Shown: in pieces, positions 27,415-34,607 of the stretch
Numbering within the stretch: the stretch's first letter is position 1
How the letters are laid out: each line of letters begins with the position of its first letter
NCBI RefSeq assembly: GCF_036099295.1
Contig: NZ_CP107976.1
Coordinates: 7,874,001 to 7,938,000, forward strand
DNA from: Streptomyces sp. NBC_00358
GTDB lineage: Bacteria; Actinomycetota; Actinomycetes; Streptomycetales; Streptomycetaceae
Reading direction: 5' to 3'
DNA length: 64,000 bases
Notes under the pieces: model-generated
Database searches by the model: none
Seen by the model: the letters and a program-made list of their open reading frames with translations, nothing else
Told to the model about the DNA's origin: nothing
Made by a program: the position numbers and the translations under genes

Positions 27415-27600
27415 CAACCCTTCGTCAGCCGCCTGTGAAGGATGACCTGTCGGATTCGGGCTGGCGAAGTTGCCCGGCCGCAGCTGCGGCTTCACCCCAA
27501 GGACCGCCCGGAACCGTTCCGGCGACCCGTCTAGCTGGGTCCTCCACTCCTGCCGATGCACATCTGTCGACCGGTCATCCGGGCGGCGGCAGGACTCGGC
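27415..27600 (-). ncRNA. ydaO/yuaA-type c-di-AMP riboswitch leader of the NlpC/P60 gene
   Basis: Read leftward (RNA sense), the leader contains, in order, GGAGGACCCAGCTAGACGGG, then TTGGGGTGAAGCCGCAG with a GC hairpin, then GCCCGAATCCGACAGG, then CAGGCGGCTGACGAAGGG just before the start codon. This order and spacing match conserved blocks of the ydaO class (GGACCCA, GGGGUGAA, the CCCGACAGCUAACC-like block and AGGCG). That class binds c-di-AMP and usually switches wall hydrolase and osmolyte genes off. Limits are approximate: the 5' edge may extend to about 27,635, where a short CCCCGCC/GGCGGGG hairpin lies (27615-27633). Confidence 0.8.
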
Positions 27601-27633
27601 GTCCGCCCGGACCGCCCCGCCGCTGTGGCGGGG

Positions 27634-27948
27634 GCTTGTCGTCGGAAGGGATCTTCACTCATGAGTGGCGGAAATACCGAGCGGAACCGGCGTTTTGTGG
27701 GCTTACTCACCACTCACCCGTTCGGGTGGACACCCCTCTGTTCGAGGGGGTGTTGGAGACATCGACGACGCCCGCACCTGCGGCTAAGGGCTTCATCCCG
27801 CCTTTCTGGTCGGCGTGTTGCGCAACTCGGAGGGGTCGCAGAAAGGATCGTTCAATACGCCATCGGGGGGTACACCATCCGGTCCGTTTGAGTCCCGGAC
27901 CGGACACCGCGGGGCGGCGGCGTGTACCGGCTCGAAAGTGTGGGTGCG
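27634..27948. other. Intergenic region between the riboswitch and the clpP operon end
   Basis: No credible gene is present. The stretch around 27,655-27,720 is AT-richer and probably carries the promoter for the riboswitch and NlpC/P60 transcript. TCCGGTCC (27878-27885) pairs with GGACCGGA (27897-27904), a hairpin 45 bases past the stop of the small gene at 27949 and a likely terminator of the clpP operon. A CACCCC...GGGGTG hairpin lies near 27728-27748. Confidence 0.5.
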
Positions 27949-28254
27949 TCAACTGCCGGACTCGGGCGGCACGGTGACCCGGGCCGCGCGCCGCTCACCG
28001 TCCAGAACCCGCAGGGCCTGAGCCAGCGTCGGGGCGTGCATCTCGCTCTCGCCCCGTTGGTGCATCAGAGTGAGCGCGTCCCGCAGGGCCGCGGCCTTGA
28101 CGACCAGTGCCTGAGCCGCCCTCAGGCCGCGATAGGTGTCCCCGGGGCGGGACGGGTTGATCCGGCCGAGCAGGTCGACCACGTCGAGGTAGCGGTCGAT
28201 CAGCTCGGCCTCGGCGCGGGTCAGCGCGGGCAGCGGCGGGAGGTCCGGGATCAT
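27949..28254 (-). CDS. Small hypothetical protein co-transcribed with ClpP
   Basis: I do not recognise this 101-residue protein. It is predicted mostly helical, with ALTRAEAELIDRYLDVVDLL near the N-terminus, a central RGLRAAQALVVKAAALRDAL helix and a short polar tail, and no signal peptide or membrane segment. It starts seven bases after the ClpP stop, so the two are very probably translated from one message and may work together, for example as an adaptor or inhibitor (inference from context only). High GC at third codon positions supports it as a real gene. Confidence 0.7.
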   Translation of the reverse strand: MIPDLPPLPALTRAEAELIDRYLDVVDLLGRINPSRPGDTYRGLRAAQALVVKAAALRDALTLMHQRGESEMHAPTLAQALRVLDGERRAARVTVPPESGS

Positions 28255-28261
28255 CGGCCGC

Positions 28262-28897
28262 TCACCTCGCGCCGCGCGTCTCGAACGAGGTCCTGCGGCT
28301 CGGGCCGATCCGGTCGATCAGCCCATAGGCCAGCGCCGCCGGAGCGTCGAAGATCTTGTCCCGTTCGATGTCCGCTGCGACCTGCCCCGGGCTCTGTCCC
28401 GTATGCCGTACGAGCAGGTCCTCAAGCGTCTCGCGGGTACGCAGCAACTCCCCGGCCTGGATGACCAGGTCGCTCGTCCGCCCCTGGAGCGGCTCGTGGG
28501 CCGACGGCTGGTGGAGCAGGACGCGCGCTCCCGGCAGCGCGAGCCGCTTGCCCGGCGTGCCGCCGGCCAGCAGGACGGCCGCCGCCGATGCCGCCTGGCC
28601 GAGGCAGATCGTCTCGACGTCGCAGGTGACGAACTGCATCGTGTCGTAGATCGCGGTCATCGCGCTGAAGGAGCCGCCCGGAGAGTTGATGTAGAGCGAG
28701 ATGTCCTGCTCGGGCGCCTGGTGTTCGAGGTACATGAACTGCGCCGTCACGTCGTTCGCCGAGGTGTCGTCCACCGGCGTCCCGAGGAACACGATCCGCT
28801 CGCCGAGCAGCTTCGAGTACGGATCCAGCGTCCGGTGTCCCGTGCTGGTCCGTTCGGTGAATTCGGGCAGGACGTAGCGGGCGGACGGGCTGTCCAT
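28262..28897 (-). CDS. clpP: ATP-dependent Clp protease proteolytic subunit (accessory ClpP)
   Basis: This 211-residue serine peptidase forms the barrel of the Clp protease, fed by ClpX/ClpC-type ATPases. The triad is visible: Ser in CLGQAASAAAVLL, His in RVLLHQPSA and Asp in ERDKIFDAPAALAYGLID. The SPGGSFSAMTAIYDTMQ strand-turn is also present. It is not next to clpX or a tandem clpP, so it is probably an extra, regulated ClpP like ClpP3-type paralogues of Streptomyces rather than the housekeeping pair. The start at 28897 has a strong GAGGAGG ribosome site. A small unknown gene follows seven bases later. Confidence 0.9.
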   Translation of the reverse strand: MDSPSARYVLPEFTERTSTGHRTLDPYSKLLGERIVFLGTPVDDTSANDVTAQFMYLEHQAPEQDISLYINSPGGSFSAMTAIYDTMQFVTCDVETICLGQAASAAAVLLAGGTPGKRLALPGARVLLHQPSAHEPLQGRTSDLVIQAGELLRTRETLEDLLVRHTGQSPGQVAADIERDKIFDAPAALAYGLIDRIGPSRRTSFETRGAR

Positions 28898-28914
28898 GGC
28901 GCGCCTCCTCAGGT

Positions 28915-28931
28915 CTGTAAAAAATGTACAG
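28915..28931. promoter_or_regulatory. CTGTA-N7-TACAG dyad upstream of clpP
   Basis: CTGTA at 28915-28919 and TACAG at 28927-28931 flank an A-rich core, 18 bases upstream of the clpP start codon and adjoining its ribosome site. The AT-rich symmetry stands out locally and suggests an operator or promoter core. It does not match the ClgR or PopR sites known for Streptomyces clp genes. Confidence 0.4.
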
Positions 28932-29090
28932 GACGTACGCCTCTGTGGAAGAGGGCCATGCTGACAGCGAAACGGCGGGCGTCCGCCTGCGGGAGTGGGC
29001 GGGCGCCCGTGTGCGGGAGCCGGTGGCGGGCTGCTCCGTGCCGTCCGCCTACGGGATCGCGCGCTCCGCGGAGCGCTGGAGGCCCGGTCT

Positions 29091-29096
29091 AAGCTG
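29091..29096 (+). promoter_or_regulatory. -10 element of a probable leaderless transcript (antitoxin gene)
   Basis: TAAGCT ends seven bases before the ATG at 29103, so transcription should begin at or next to the start codon. No ribosome site precedes the ATG, which agrees with a leaderless message. I see no clear -35. Confidence 0.45.
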
Positions 29097-29102
29097 GACG
29101 TC

Positions 29103-29381
29103 ATGGCCTACGAGATTCCGGTGACGCAAGCCAGGGCTGAGCTCGCCGAACTGATCAACCGCGTCGTGTACGGCGGTGAGCGCGTCGTCGTGACGCGGCA
29201 CGGGAAGCCCCTCGTCGCCCTGGTCTCCGCCGCCGACCTGGAGCGCCTCGAAGAACTCCAGGAGCCCGCCGACGAACAGGTGATCAGCGCACTGTCGAGC
29301 GTCCGCGAGGTGGCGTCCGCGCCCCGCGAGCGGCAGCGGTTCGGCATCGCCGCGGAGCACCGGGGACCCAGCGCCTCCTAG
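29103..29381 (+). CDS. Phd/YefM-family antitoxin, no toxin adjacent
   Basis: This 92-residue protein has the Phd/YefM fold at its N-terminus: IPVTQARAELAELINRV, then VVVTRHGKPLVALVSAADL (about 3-45). The C-terminal half is polar and probably disordered, as in antitoxins that wrap a toxin and bind DNA. No RelE/Doc/PIN-like toxin gene follows; the next gene is ureA after 339 bases. It may be an orphan, act on a toxin elsewhere, or serve purely as a regulator. The start is probably leaderless. Confidence 0.85.
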   Translation: MAYEIPVTQARAELAELINRVVYGGERVVVTRHGKPLVALVSAADLERLEELQEPADEQVISALSSVREVASAPRERQRFGIAAEHRGPSAS

Positions 29382-29605
29382 CCGCAGGCGCGGGGACCCT
29401 GGCTCCGGCCGGTACGGCGGCCACGACTTCGGCCCCCCGGCGCCCCCGTACAACCGCGCGGTATGCCGTATACGGTCCGGCCCCCGACGGCCCCGTGGCT
29501 TTCCGGGGTGCCGGTGTGGTCCGGTCGGGCGGAACCGGCGAAGCGGGACGGCCTCGCGGGCCCGAAGGGGTCCTGCCGTCCGGCCCGGAAACGGCCACAG
29601 GCTGG

Positions 29606-29621
29606 TTAACGTCCTCGAAAC
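29606..29621 (+). promoter_or_regulatory. GlnR-like box upstream of ureA
   Basis: TTAAC-N6-GAAAC at 29606-29621 fits the a-site/b-site spacing of actinobacterial GlnR boxes (gTnAC-N6-GaAAC), about 100 bases upstream of ureA. GlnR is the nitrogen regulator that controls urease genes in Streptomyces. The following half-sites are degenerate. The rest of the 29382-29720 gap holds CCGTATACGG at 29466-29475 and a GCCACCA/TGGTGGC hairpin at 29648-29668, and no gene. Confidence 0.5.
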
Positions 29622-29720
29622 TCCGGCCAACTAGCGTGCCCATCCACGCCACCAGGGGTTTTGGTGGCTGCGGCCACCGGGCCCCGCACGGTCCGGAGCG
29701 AGGATGTGAGGTGGGACGCC

Positions 29721-30023
29721 GTGCAACTGACCCCGCACGAGCAGGAGAGGCTGCTGATCCATGTGGCAGCCGATGTCGCCGAGAAGCGCCGGGCCCGCGG
29801 ACTGAGACTGAACCATCCCGAGGCGGTCGCCCTGATCACGTCGCACATCCTCGAAGGCGCCCGTGACGGCCGTACCGTCGCCGAGCTGATGTCCTCCGGG
29901 CGCAAGATCCTCACCCGGGACGACGTCATGACGGGCATTCCCGAGATGATCCACGACGTCCAGGTCGAGGCGACCTTCCCGGACGGCACCAAGCTCGTCA
30001 CCGTCCACGACCCGATCGTCTGA
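29721..30023 (+). CDS. ureA: Urease gamma subunit
   Basis: This 100-residue subunit starts at GTG 29721 (QLTPHEQERLLIHVAADVAE), preceded by GAGGTGGGACGCC. Longer starts upstream give non-homologous extensions. Motifs are LNHPEAVALIT, VAELMSSGRKILTRDDVM and the C-terminal VHDPIV. It is the first gene of ureABCFGD; with UreB and UreC it forms the nickel enzyme that hydrolyses urea to ammonia and carbamate. UreB begins 15 bases downstream. A GlnR-like box lies upstream. Confidence 0.95.
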   Translation: MQLTPHEQERLLIHVAADVAEKRRARGLRLNHPEAVALITSHILEGARDGRTVAELMSSGRKILTRDDVMTGIPEMIHDVQVEATFPDGTKLVTVHDPIV

Positions 30024-30037
30024 CGGGGGAGCGCGCC

Positions 30038-30349
30038 ATGATTCCCGGAGAGATCCTCTTCGCCGACGGGCCCGTCGCCTTCAACGAGGGCCGTGAGGTC
30101 ACCCGGCTGACCGTCCTCAACGCCGCCGACCGGCCCGTGCAGGTCGGCTCCCACTACCACTTCGCCGAGGCCAACCCCGGTCTGGACTTCGACCGCGGCG
30201 CGGCGCGCGGCAAGCGGCTCAACGTGGCCGCCGGCACCGCCGTGCGCTTCGAGCCGGGGATCCCCGTCGACGTCGAACTCGTCCCGCTCGCCGGCGCCCG
30301 CGTGGTGCCCGGACTGCGCGGGGGGACCGGAGGTGCCCTCGATGCCTGA
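30038..30349 (+). CDS. ureB: Urease beta subunit
   Basis: This 103-residue structural subunit has the family marks MIPGEILFADG at the start, LTVLNAADRPVQVGSHYHFAE (in two parts) and GTAVRFEPG. It packs against UreA and UreC in the urease trimer. GGGGGAGCG precedes the start. Its last eight bases overlap the start of ureC, a sign of translational coupling. Confidence 0.95.
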   Translation: MIPGEILFADGPVAFNEGREVTRLTVLNAADRPVQVGSHYHFAEANPGLDFDRGAARGKRLNVAAGTAVRFEPGIPVDVELVPLAGARVVPGLRGGTGGALDA

Positions 30350-32063
30350 GATCTCGCGTGCCGCGTACGCCGATCTGTTCGGTCCGACGACCGGCGACCG
30401 TATCCGTCTCGCGGACACCGACCTGCTCATCGAGATCGAGGAGGACCGTTCCGGCGGGCCCGGCCTCGCCGGCGACGAAGCGGTGTTCGGCGGTGGCAAG
30501 GTCATCCGGGAATCCATGGGCCAGGCCCGCGCCACGCGCGCGGAGGGCACGCCGGACACGGTCGTCACCGGTGTCGTGATCGTCGACCACTGGGGGATCG
30601 TCAAGGCCGACGTCGGCATCCGCGACGGCCGGATCACCGGTATCGGCAAGGCCGGCAACCCGGACACCATGGACGGGGTTCATCCCGACCTGGTGATCGG
30701 CCCCGAGACCGAGATCATCGCGGGCAACGGGCGGATCGTGACCGCGGGCGCCATCGACGCGCACGTCCATCTGATCTGTCCGCAGATCGCCGACGAGGCG
30801 CTCGCCTCCGGCATCACGACGCTCGTCGGCGGCGGCACAGGCCCCGCCGAGGGCTCCAAGGCGACCACGGTCACGCCCGGCCCCTGGCATCTGGCGCGGA
30901 TGCTGGAGTCGATGGAGGGCTACCCGCTCAACTTCGGTCTGCTCGGCAAGGGCAACACCGTCTCGCACGACGCGATGCTGTCGCAGATCCGGGGCGGCGC
31001 GCTCGGCCTGAAGATCCATGAGGACTGGGGCTCGACCCCGGCCGCGATCGACGCCGCGCTGACCGTCGCCGACCGCACCGGCATCCAGGTCGCCATCCAC
31101 ACCGACACCCTCAACGAATCCGGGTTCGTCGCCGACACCCTCGCCGCCATCGCCGGACGCGGCATCCACGCGTACCACACGGAGGGCGCGGGCGGCGGGC
31201 ACGCGCCGGACATCATGACCGTGGTCTCCGAGTCGTACGTGCTGCCCAGTTCCACCAACCCGACCCGGCCCTACACCGTCAACACCGCCGAGGAACACCT
31301 CGACATGCTGATGGTCTGCCACCACCTGAACCCGGCGGTGCCGGAGGATCTGGCCTTCGCCGAGTCCCGTATCCGGCCGTCGACCATCGGGGCCGAGGAC
31401 ATACTCCACGACCTCGGCGCCATCTCGATCATCTCCTCGGACTCCCAGGCCATGGGCCGCGTCGGCGAGGTCATCCTGCGGACCTGGCAGACGGCCCATG
31501 TGATGAAGCGGCGTCGGGGTGCCCTGCCGGGCGACGGCCGCGCGGACAATCATCGTGTACGTCGCTATGTCGCCAAATACACGATCAACCCGGCGCTCGC
31601 GCAAGGGCTCGCCCGCGAGATCGGCTCCGTGGAGACCGGCAAGCTCGCGGACCTGGTGCTCTGGGAGCCCGCGTTCTTCGGGGTCAAGCCGCACCTGGTC
31701 ATCAAGGGCGGAATGATCGCGTACGCGCAGATGGGCGACGCCAACGCGTCCATCCCGACGCCGCAACCGGTGCTGCCCCGGCCGATGTTCGGGGCGATCG
31801 GGCGGGCCCCGGCCGCCAACTCGTTCAACTTCGTGGCACCGCTGGCCATCGAGGACGGGCTGCCGGAGCGGCTCTCGCTCGGCAAGCGGTTCGTCGCCAT
31901 CGAGTCGACGCGGGCGGTGACCAAGGCCGACATGCGGGAGAACGACGCGCGGCCCGAGGTGCGGATCGACCCCGACAGTTTCGCCGTGCACATCGACGGA
32001 GAACTCGTCGAGGCGACTCCCGCCGCCGAACTGCCCATGGCCCAGCGTTACTTCCTCTTCTGA
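30342..32063 (+). CDS. ureC: Urease alpha (catalytic) subunit
   Basis: The 573-residue catalytic subunit binds two Ni ions. Visible active-site elements are the metal His pair in DAHVHLICPQ, the carbamylated Lys in LGLKIHEDWGS, the metal ligands in QVAIHTDTLNES and HAYHTEGAGGGHAPD, and the mobile-flap Cys-His in MVCHHLNP. The ATG at 30342 follows GGAGGTGCCCTCG; a GTG three codons earlier is less likely. Length matches the family. It overlaps ureB by eight bases, and its stop overlaps the ureF start. Confidence 0.96.
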   Translation: MPEISRAAYADLFGPTTGDRIRLADTDLLIEIEEDRSGGPGLAGDEAVFGGGKVIRESMGQARATRAEGTPDTVVTGVVIVDHWGIVKADVGIRDGRITGIGKAGNPDTMDGVHPDLVIGPETEIIAGNGRIVTAGAIDAHVHLICPQIADEALASGITTLVGGGTGPAEGSKATTVTPGPWHLARMLESMEGYPLNFGLLGKGNTVSHDAMLSQIRGGALGLKIHEDWGSTPAAIDAALTVADRTGIQVAIHTDTLNESGFVADTLAAIAGRGIHAYHTEGAGGGHAPDIMTVVSESYVLPSSTNPTRPYTVNTAEEHLDMLMVCHHLNPAVPEDLAFAESRIRPSTIGAEDILHDLGAISIISSDSQAMGRVGEVILRTWQTAHVMKRRRGALPGDGRADNHRVRRYVAKYTINPALAQGLAREIGSVETGKLADLVLWEPAFFGVKPHLVIKGGMIAYAQMGDANASIPTPQPVLPRPMFGAIGRAPAANSFNFVAPLAIEDGLPERLSLGKRFVAIESTRAVTKADMRENDARPEVRIDPDSFAVHIDGELVEATPAAELPMAQRYFLF

Positions 32064-32737
32064 TGTCCCGGGCAGCGCTTCTCGTCCTGGCCGACGGCCG
32101 CTTCCCCGCCGGAGGGCACGCGCATTCCGGAGGGGCCGAGGCGGCCGTCAAGTCCGGGCGGATCACCGGGGCGGCGACCCTGGAGGACTTCTGCAGGGGC
32201 CGGTTGCACACGACCGGTCTCGTCGCGGCCGCGCTGGCCGCGGCGGGGGCGCTCGGGATCGACCCGGTGTCCCTGGACGCGGCCGCCGACGCGCGTACGC
32301 CCTCCCTCGCGCTGCGGGTCGCCGCGCGTCGGCTGGGACGGCAGCTCGTGCGGGCGGCCAGGGCGACCTGGCCTTCCGCCGAACTCGACGCGCTGGCACG
32401 GGAGTTCCCCAAGGGAGCTCATCAGCCGGTGGTGCTGGGCGTGGCAGCGCGGGCTGCCGGTCTGGGACCCGAGGACGCCGCCTACTGCTCCGTGTACGAG
32501 TGTGTCAGCGGGTCGGCGTCGGCGACGGTACGGCTGCTGAGTCTCGACCCGTTCGACGCGACGGCCGCGCTGGCCCGCCTCGCGCCGGAACTGGATGTCG
32601 TCGCCCACGCTGCGGCCGGCGCGGCGCGGAGGGTCCTCGACGACGGGGTCGAGGCACTCCCGGCGGCGTCGGCGCCGCTGCTGGAGATCAGCGCGGAGGC
32701 GCACGCGGCCTGGCCCGTCCGTCTCTTCGCGTCGTAG
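32063..32737 (+). CDS. ureF: Urease accessory protein UreF
   Basis: This 224-residue helical chaperone joins UreD and UreG on apo-urease to control GTP-dependent nickel insertion. Family marks are LADGRFPAGGHAHSGGAEAA near the N-terminus and the conserved SVYECVSGSASATVRLL region near 150. The start codon shares one base with the ureC stop (TGATG). A 269-base gap with no visible gene separates it from ureG, unusual inside an otherwise tightly packed operon. Confidence 0.92.
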   Translation: MSRAALLVLADGRFPAGGHAHSGGAEAAVKSGRITGAATLEDFCRGRLHTTGLVAAALAAAGALGIDPVSLDAAADARTPSLALRVAARRLGRQLVRAARATWPSAELDALAREFPKGAHQPVVLGVAARAAGLGPEDAAYCSVYECVSGSASATVRLLSLDPFDATAALARLAPELDVVAHAAAGAARRVLDDGVEALPAASAPLLEISAEAHAAWPVRLFAS

Positions 32738-33006
32738 CGAGCGCGGACCCTCGAACGGCCGAGGACCCGAGGGCCCTCGCGATGCCGGGAGCCCGCGGAT
32801 CTTCTCGGGTCGCCCGGAGTCCGCTGGACATCCCGTGCGCCGTACCCGTCCCGGAGGTGTCGGTCCCGCTCGATCCGGCAGCGGACCCATAGCCTCCGGG
32901 GCAGCCGCCCCCCATACACCGCCGCCTGCCCCGAAAGACCTGGTCCGCGAACGACGGACAGGCCGCCTCGGGACCGGCGCGTACCGAACGAAGCTGGAGC
33001 CGAACC

Positions 33007-33684
33007 ATGCACCTCGACCACACCCACGACGGGCCCTCCGCGATCAGCGCCGACGCCCACCGCCCCGACGGCACGCGCCGCGCCCTGCGCATAGGGCTCG
33101 GTGGACCCGTCGGGTCCGGGAAGACCGCCACCGTCGCCGCGCTCTGCCGGGCGCTGCGCGACGAACTGTCCCTCGCCGTCGTCACGAACGACATCTACAC
33201 CCGGGAGGACGCCGAGTTCCTGCTCCGGGAAGCGGTGTTGCCGCCCGAGCGCATCACCGCCGTCGAGACCGGCGCCTGCCCGCACACCGCGATCCGGGAC
33301 GACATCTCCGCGAACCTCGAAGCCGTCGAGGACCTGGAGGACGAGATCGGGCCGCTGGACCTGATCCTCGTGGAGTCCGGCGGCGACAACCTCACGGCGA
33401 CCTTCTCCAAGGGGCTGGTCGACGCCCAGATCTTCGTGATCGACGTCGCGGGCGGGGACGACATCCCGCGCAAGGGCGGCCCCGGTGTCACGACGGCCGA
33501 CCTGCTCGTGGTGAACAAGACCGACCTCGCGCCGTACGTGGGCTCCGACCTGGGACGGATGGCGACCGACGCCAAGGCGCAGCGGGCCGAACTGCCCGTG
33601 GTCTTCCAGTCGCTCAGGACCGAGGACGGCGTCACCGCGGTCGCCGGCTGGGTGCGGGAACGGCTCGCCGCGTGGACGGCATGA
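33007..33684 (+). CDS. ureG: Urease accessory GTPase UreG
   Basis: This 225-residue SIMIBI-class GTPase powers nickel delivery to urease. The P-loop is GGPVGSGKTATV (about 32-43), the metal-binding Cys-Pro-His is in ETGACPHTAIRDD, and the G4 motif VNKTDLAPYVG is also visible. The N-terminus is His-rich (HLDHTHD), a modest metal-binding segment. Its stop overlaps the ureD start by four bases (ATGA). Confidence 0.95.
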   Translation: MHLDHTHDGPSAISADAHRPDGTRRALRIGLGGPVGSGKTATVAALCRALRDELSLAVVTNDIYTREDAEFLLREAVLPPERITAVETGACPHTAIRDDISANLEAVEDLEDEIGPLDLILVESGGDNLTATFSKGLVDAQIFVIDVAGGDDIPRKGGPGVTTADLLVVNKTDLAPYVGSDLGRMATDAKAQRAELPVVFQSLRTEDGVTAVAGWVRERLAAWTA

Positions 33685-34439
33685 CGACGGCCGGAGTACG
33701 CGCCACCGCGCGGATCGAGGCGAGGGACGACGGCCGGGGAGGGACCTCGCTGCCGGTGCTCGACGGGGAGGGCCCGCTCGCCCTGCGCCGGATCCGGAGC
33801 GGCGGGTCCGAGGCGCGCGTGATGCTGGTCGGGGCGATGAGCGGACCGCTCGGCGGCGATCACCTCACCGTCGAGGCGCGGGTCGGTCCGGGCGCGCGGC
33901 TGCGGGTCGGTTCGGCCGCCGCCACCATCGCCCTGCCCGGACAGGCCAAGGGAGAGGCGCGCTACGACGTCCGACTGGACGTCGCCGACGGAGGCGAACT
34001 GTGCTGGCTGCCCGAGCAGTTGATCTCGGCCGGTGGCAGCGAACTGTCCGTCTCCTCGCGAATCGACCTGACGGGCGGTGCCCGGCTCGTCTTCCGGGAG
34101 GAGCAGGTGCTCGGGCGCGTGGGTGAGGAACCCGGGCGGCTCACCAGCCGTCTCACCGTGCGACGCGACGGACGGGCCCTGCTCGACCAGGAGTTGGCCT
34201 GCGGTCCCGGTGCGCCCGGCGGCTGGGACGGGCCCGCCGTCCTCGGGGGCCATCGTGCTCTCGGGCAACTGGTCGTCGTAAGGCCGGAGTTCGAGAAGGA
34301 GATGCCGGCGGCGCGACTGCTGGGCGAGTACGCGGCGCTCACGCCGCTCGTCGGGCCCGCCGTGCTCGTGACGGCGCTCGCCCCCGACGCCTTGCTGCTG
34401 CGGCGGCTGCTGGACCAGGTGCTTAACGATCTCACGTGA
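33681..34439 (+). CDS. ureD: Urease accessory protein UreD/UreH
   Basis: This 252-residue beta-rich scaffold binds apo-urease and holds UreF and UreG. Recognisable stretches are PLGGDHLTVEARVGPGARL, SAAATIALPGQAKG, LCWLPEQLISAGGS and FREEQVLGRVGEEPG. The start at 33681 is set by the ATGA overlap with ureG. It ends the operon; no ureE is present, which is usual in Streptomyces. Confidence 0.93.
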   Translation: MTTAGVRATARIEARDDGRGGTSLPVLDGEGPLALRRIRSGGSEARVMLVGAMSGPLGGDHLTVEARVGPGARLRVGSAAATIALPGQAKGEARYDVRLDVADGGELCWLPEQLISAGGSELSVSSRIDLTGGARLVFREEQVLGRVGEEPGRLTSRLTVRRDGRALLDQELACGPGAPGGWDGPAVLGGHRALGQLVVVRPEFEKEMPAARLLGEYAALTPLVGPAVLVTALAPDALLLRRLLDQVLNDLT

Positions 34440-34607
34440 CGTCAACTGTCTTGCTGGGAAGGCTGATTCGCGCCAGTGTCACCGCTCAGCGGAACACGAC
34501 ATACCGGCTATCGGAATGGTAAAGAACACCGGTCGCATCTGTTCTCAGGGACCTCACAGCCGAAAGGATCCCCGTATCAATCGCAACGATGTACGGGGAG
34601 GTCACAC

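Noticed and set aside
27435..27977. Plus-strand open frames across the riboswitch and promoter region
   Set aside because: No homologous-looking sequence and no ribosome site with fitting codon use. The opposite strand carries conserved riboswitch blocks.
32738..33006. Possible missing urease gene (such as ureE) in the ureF-ureG gap
   Set aside because: At 269 bases the gap is too short for UreE, and no frame shows a His-rich tail or family motif.
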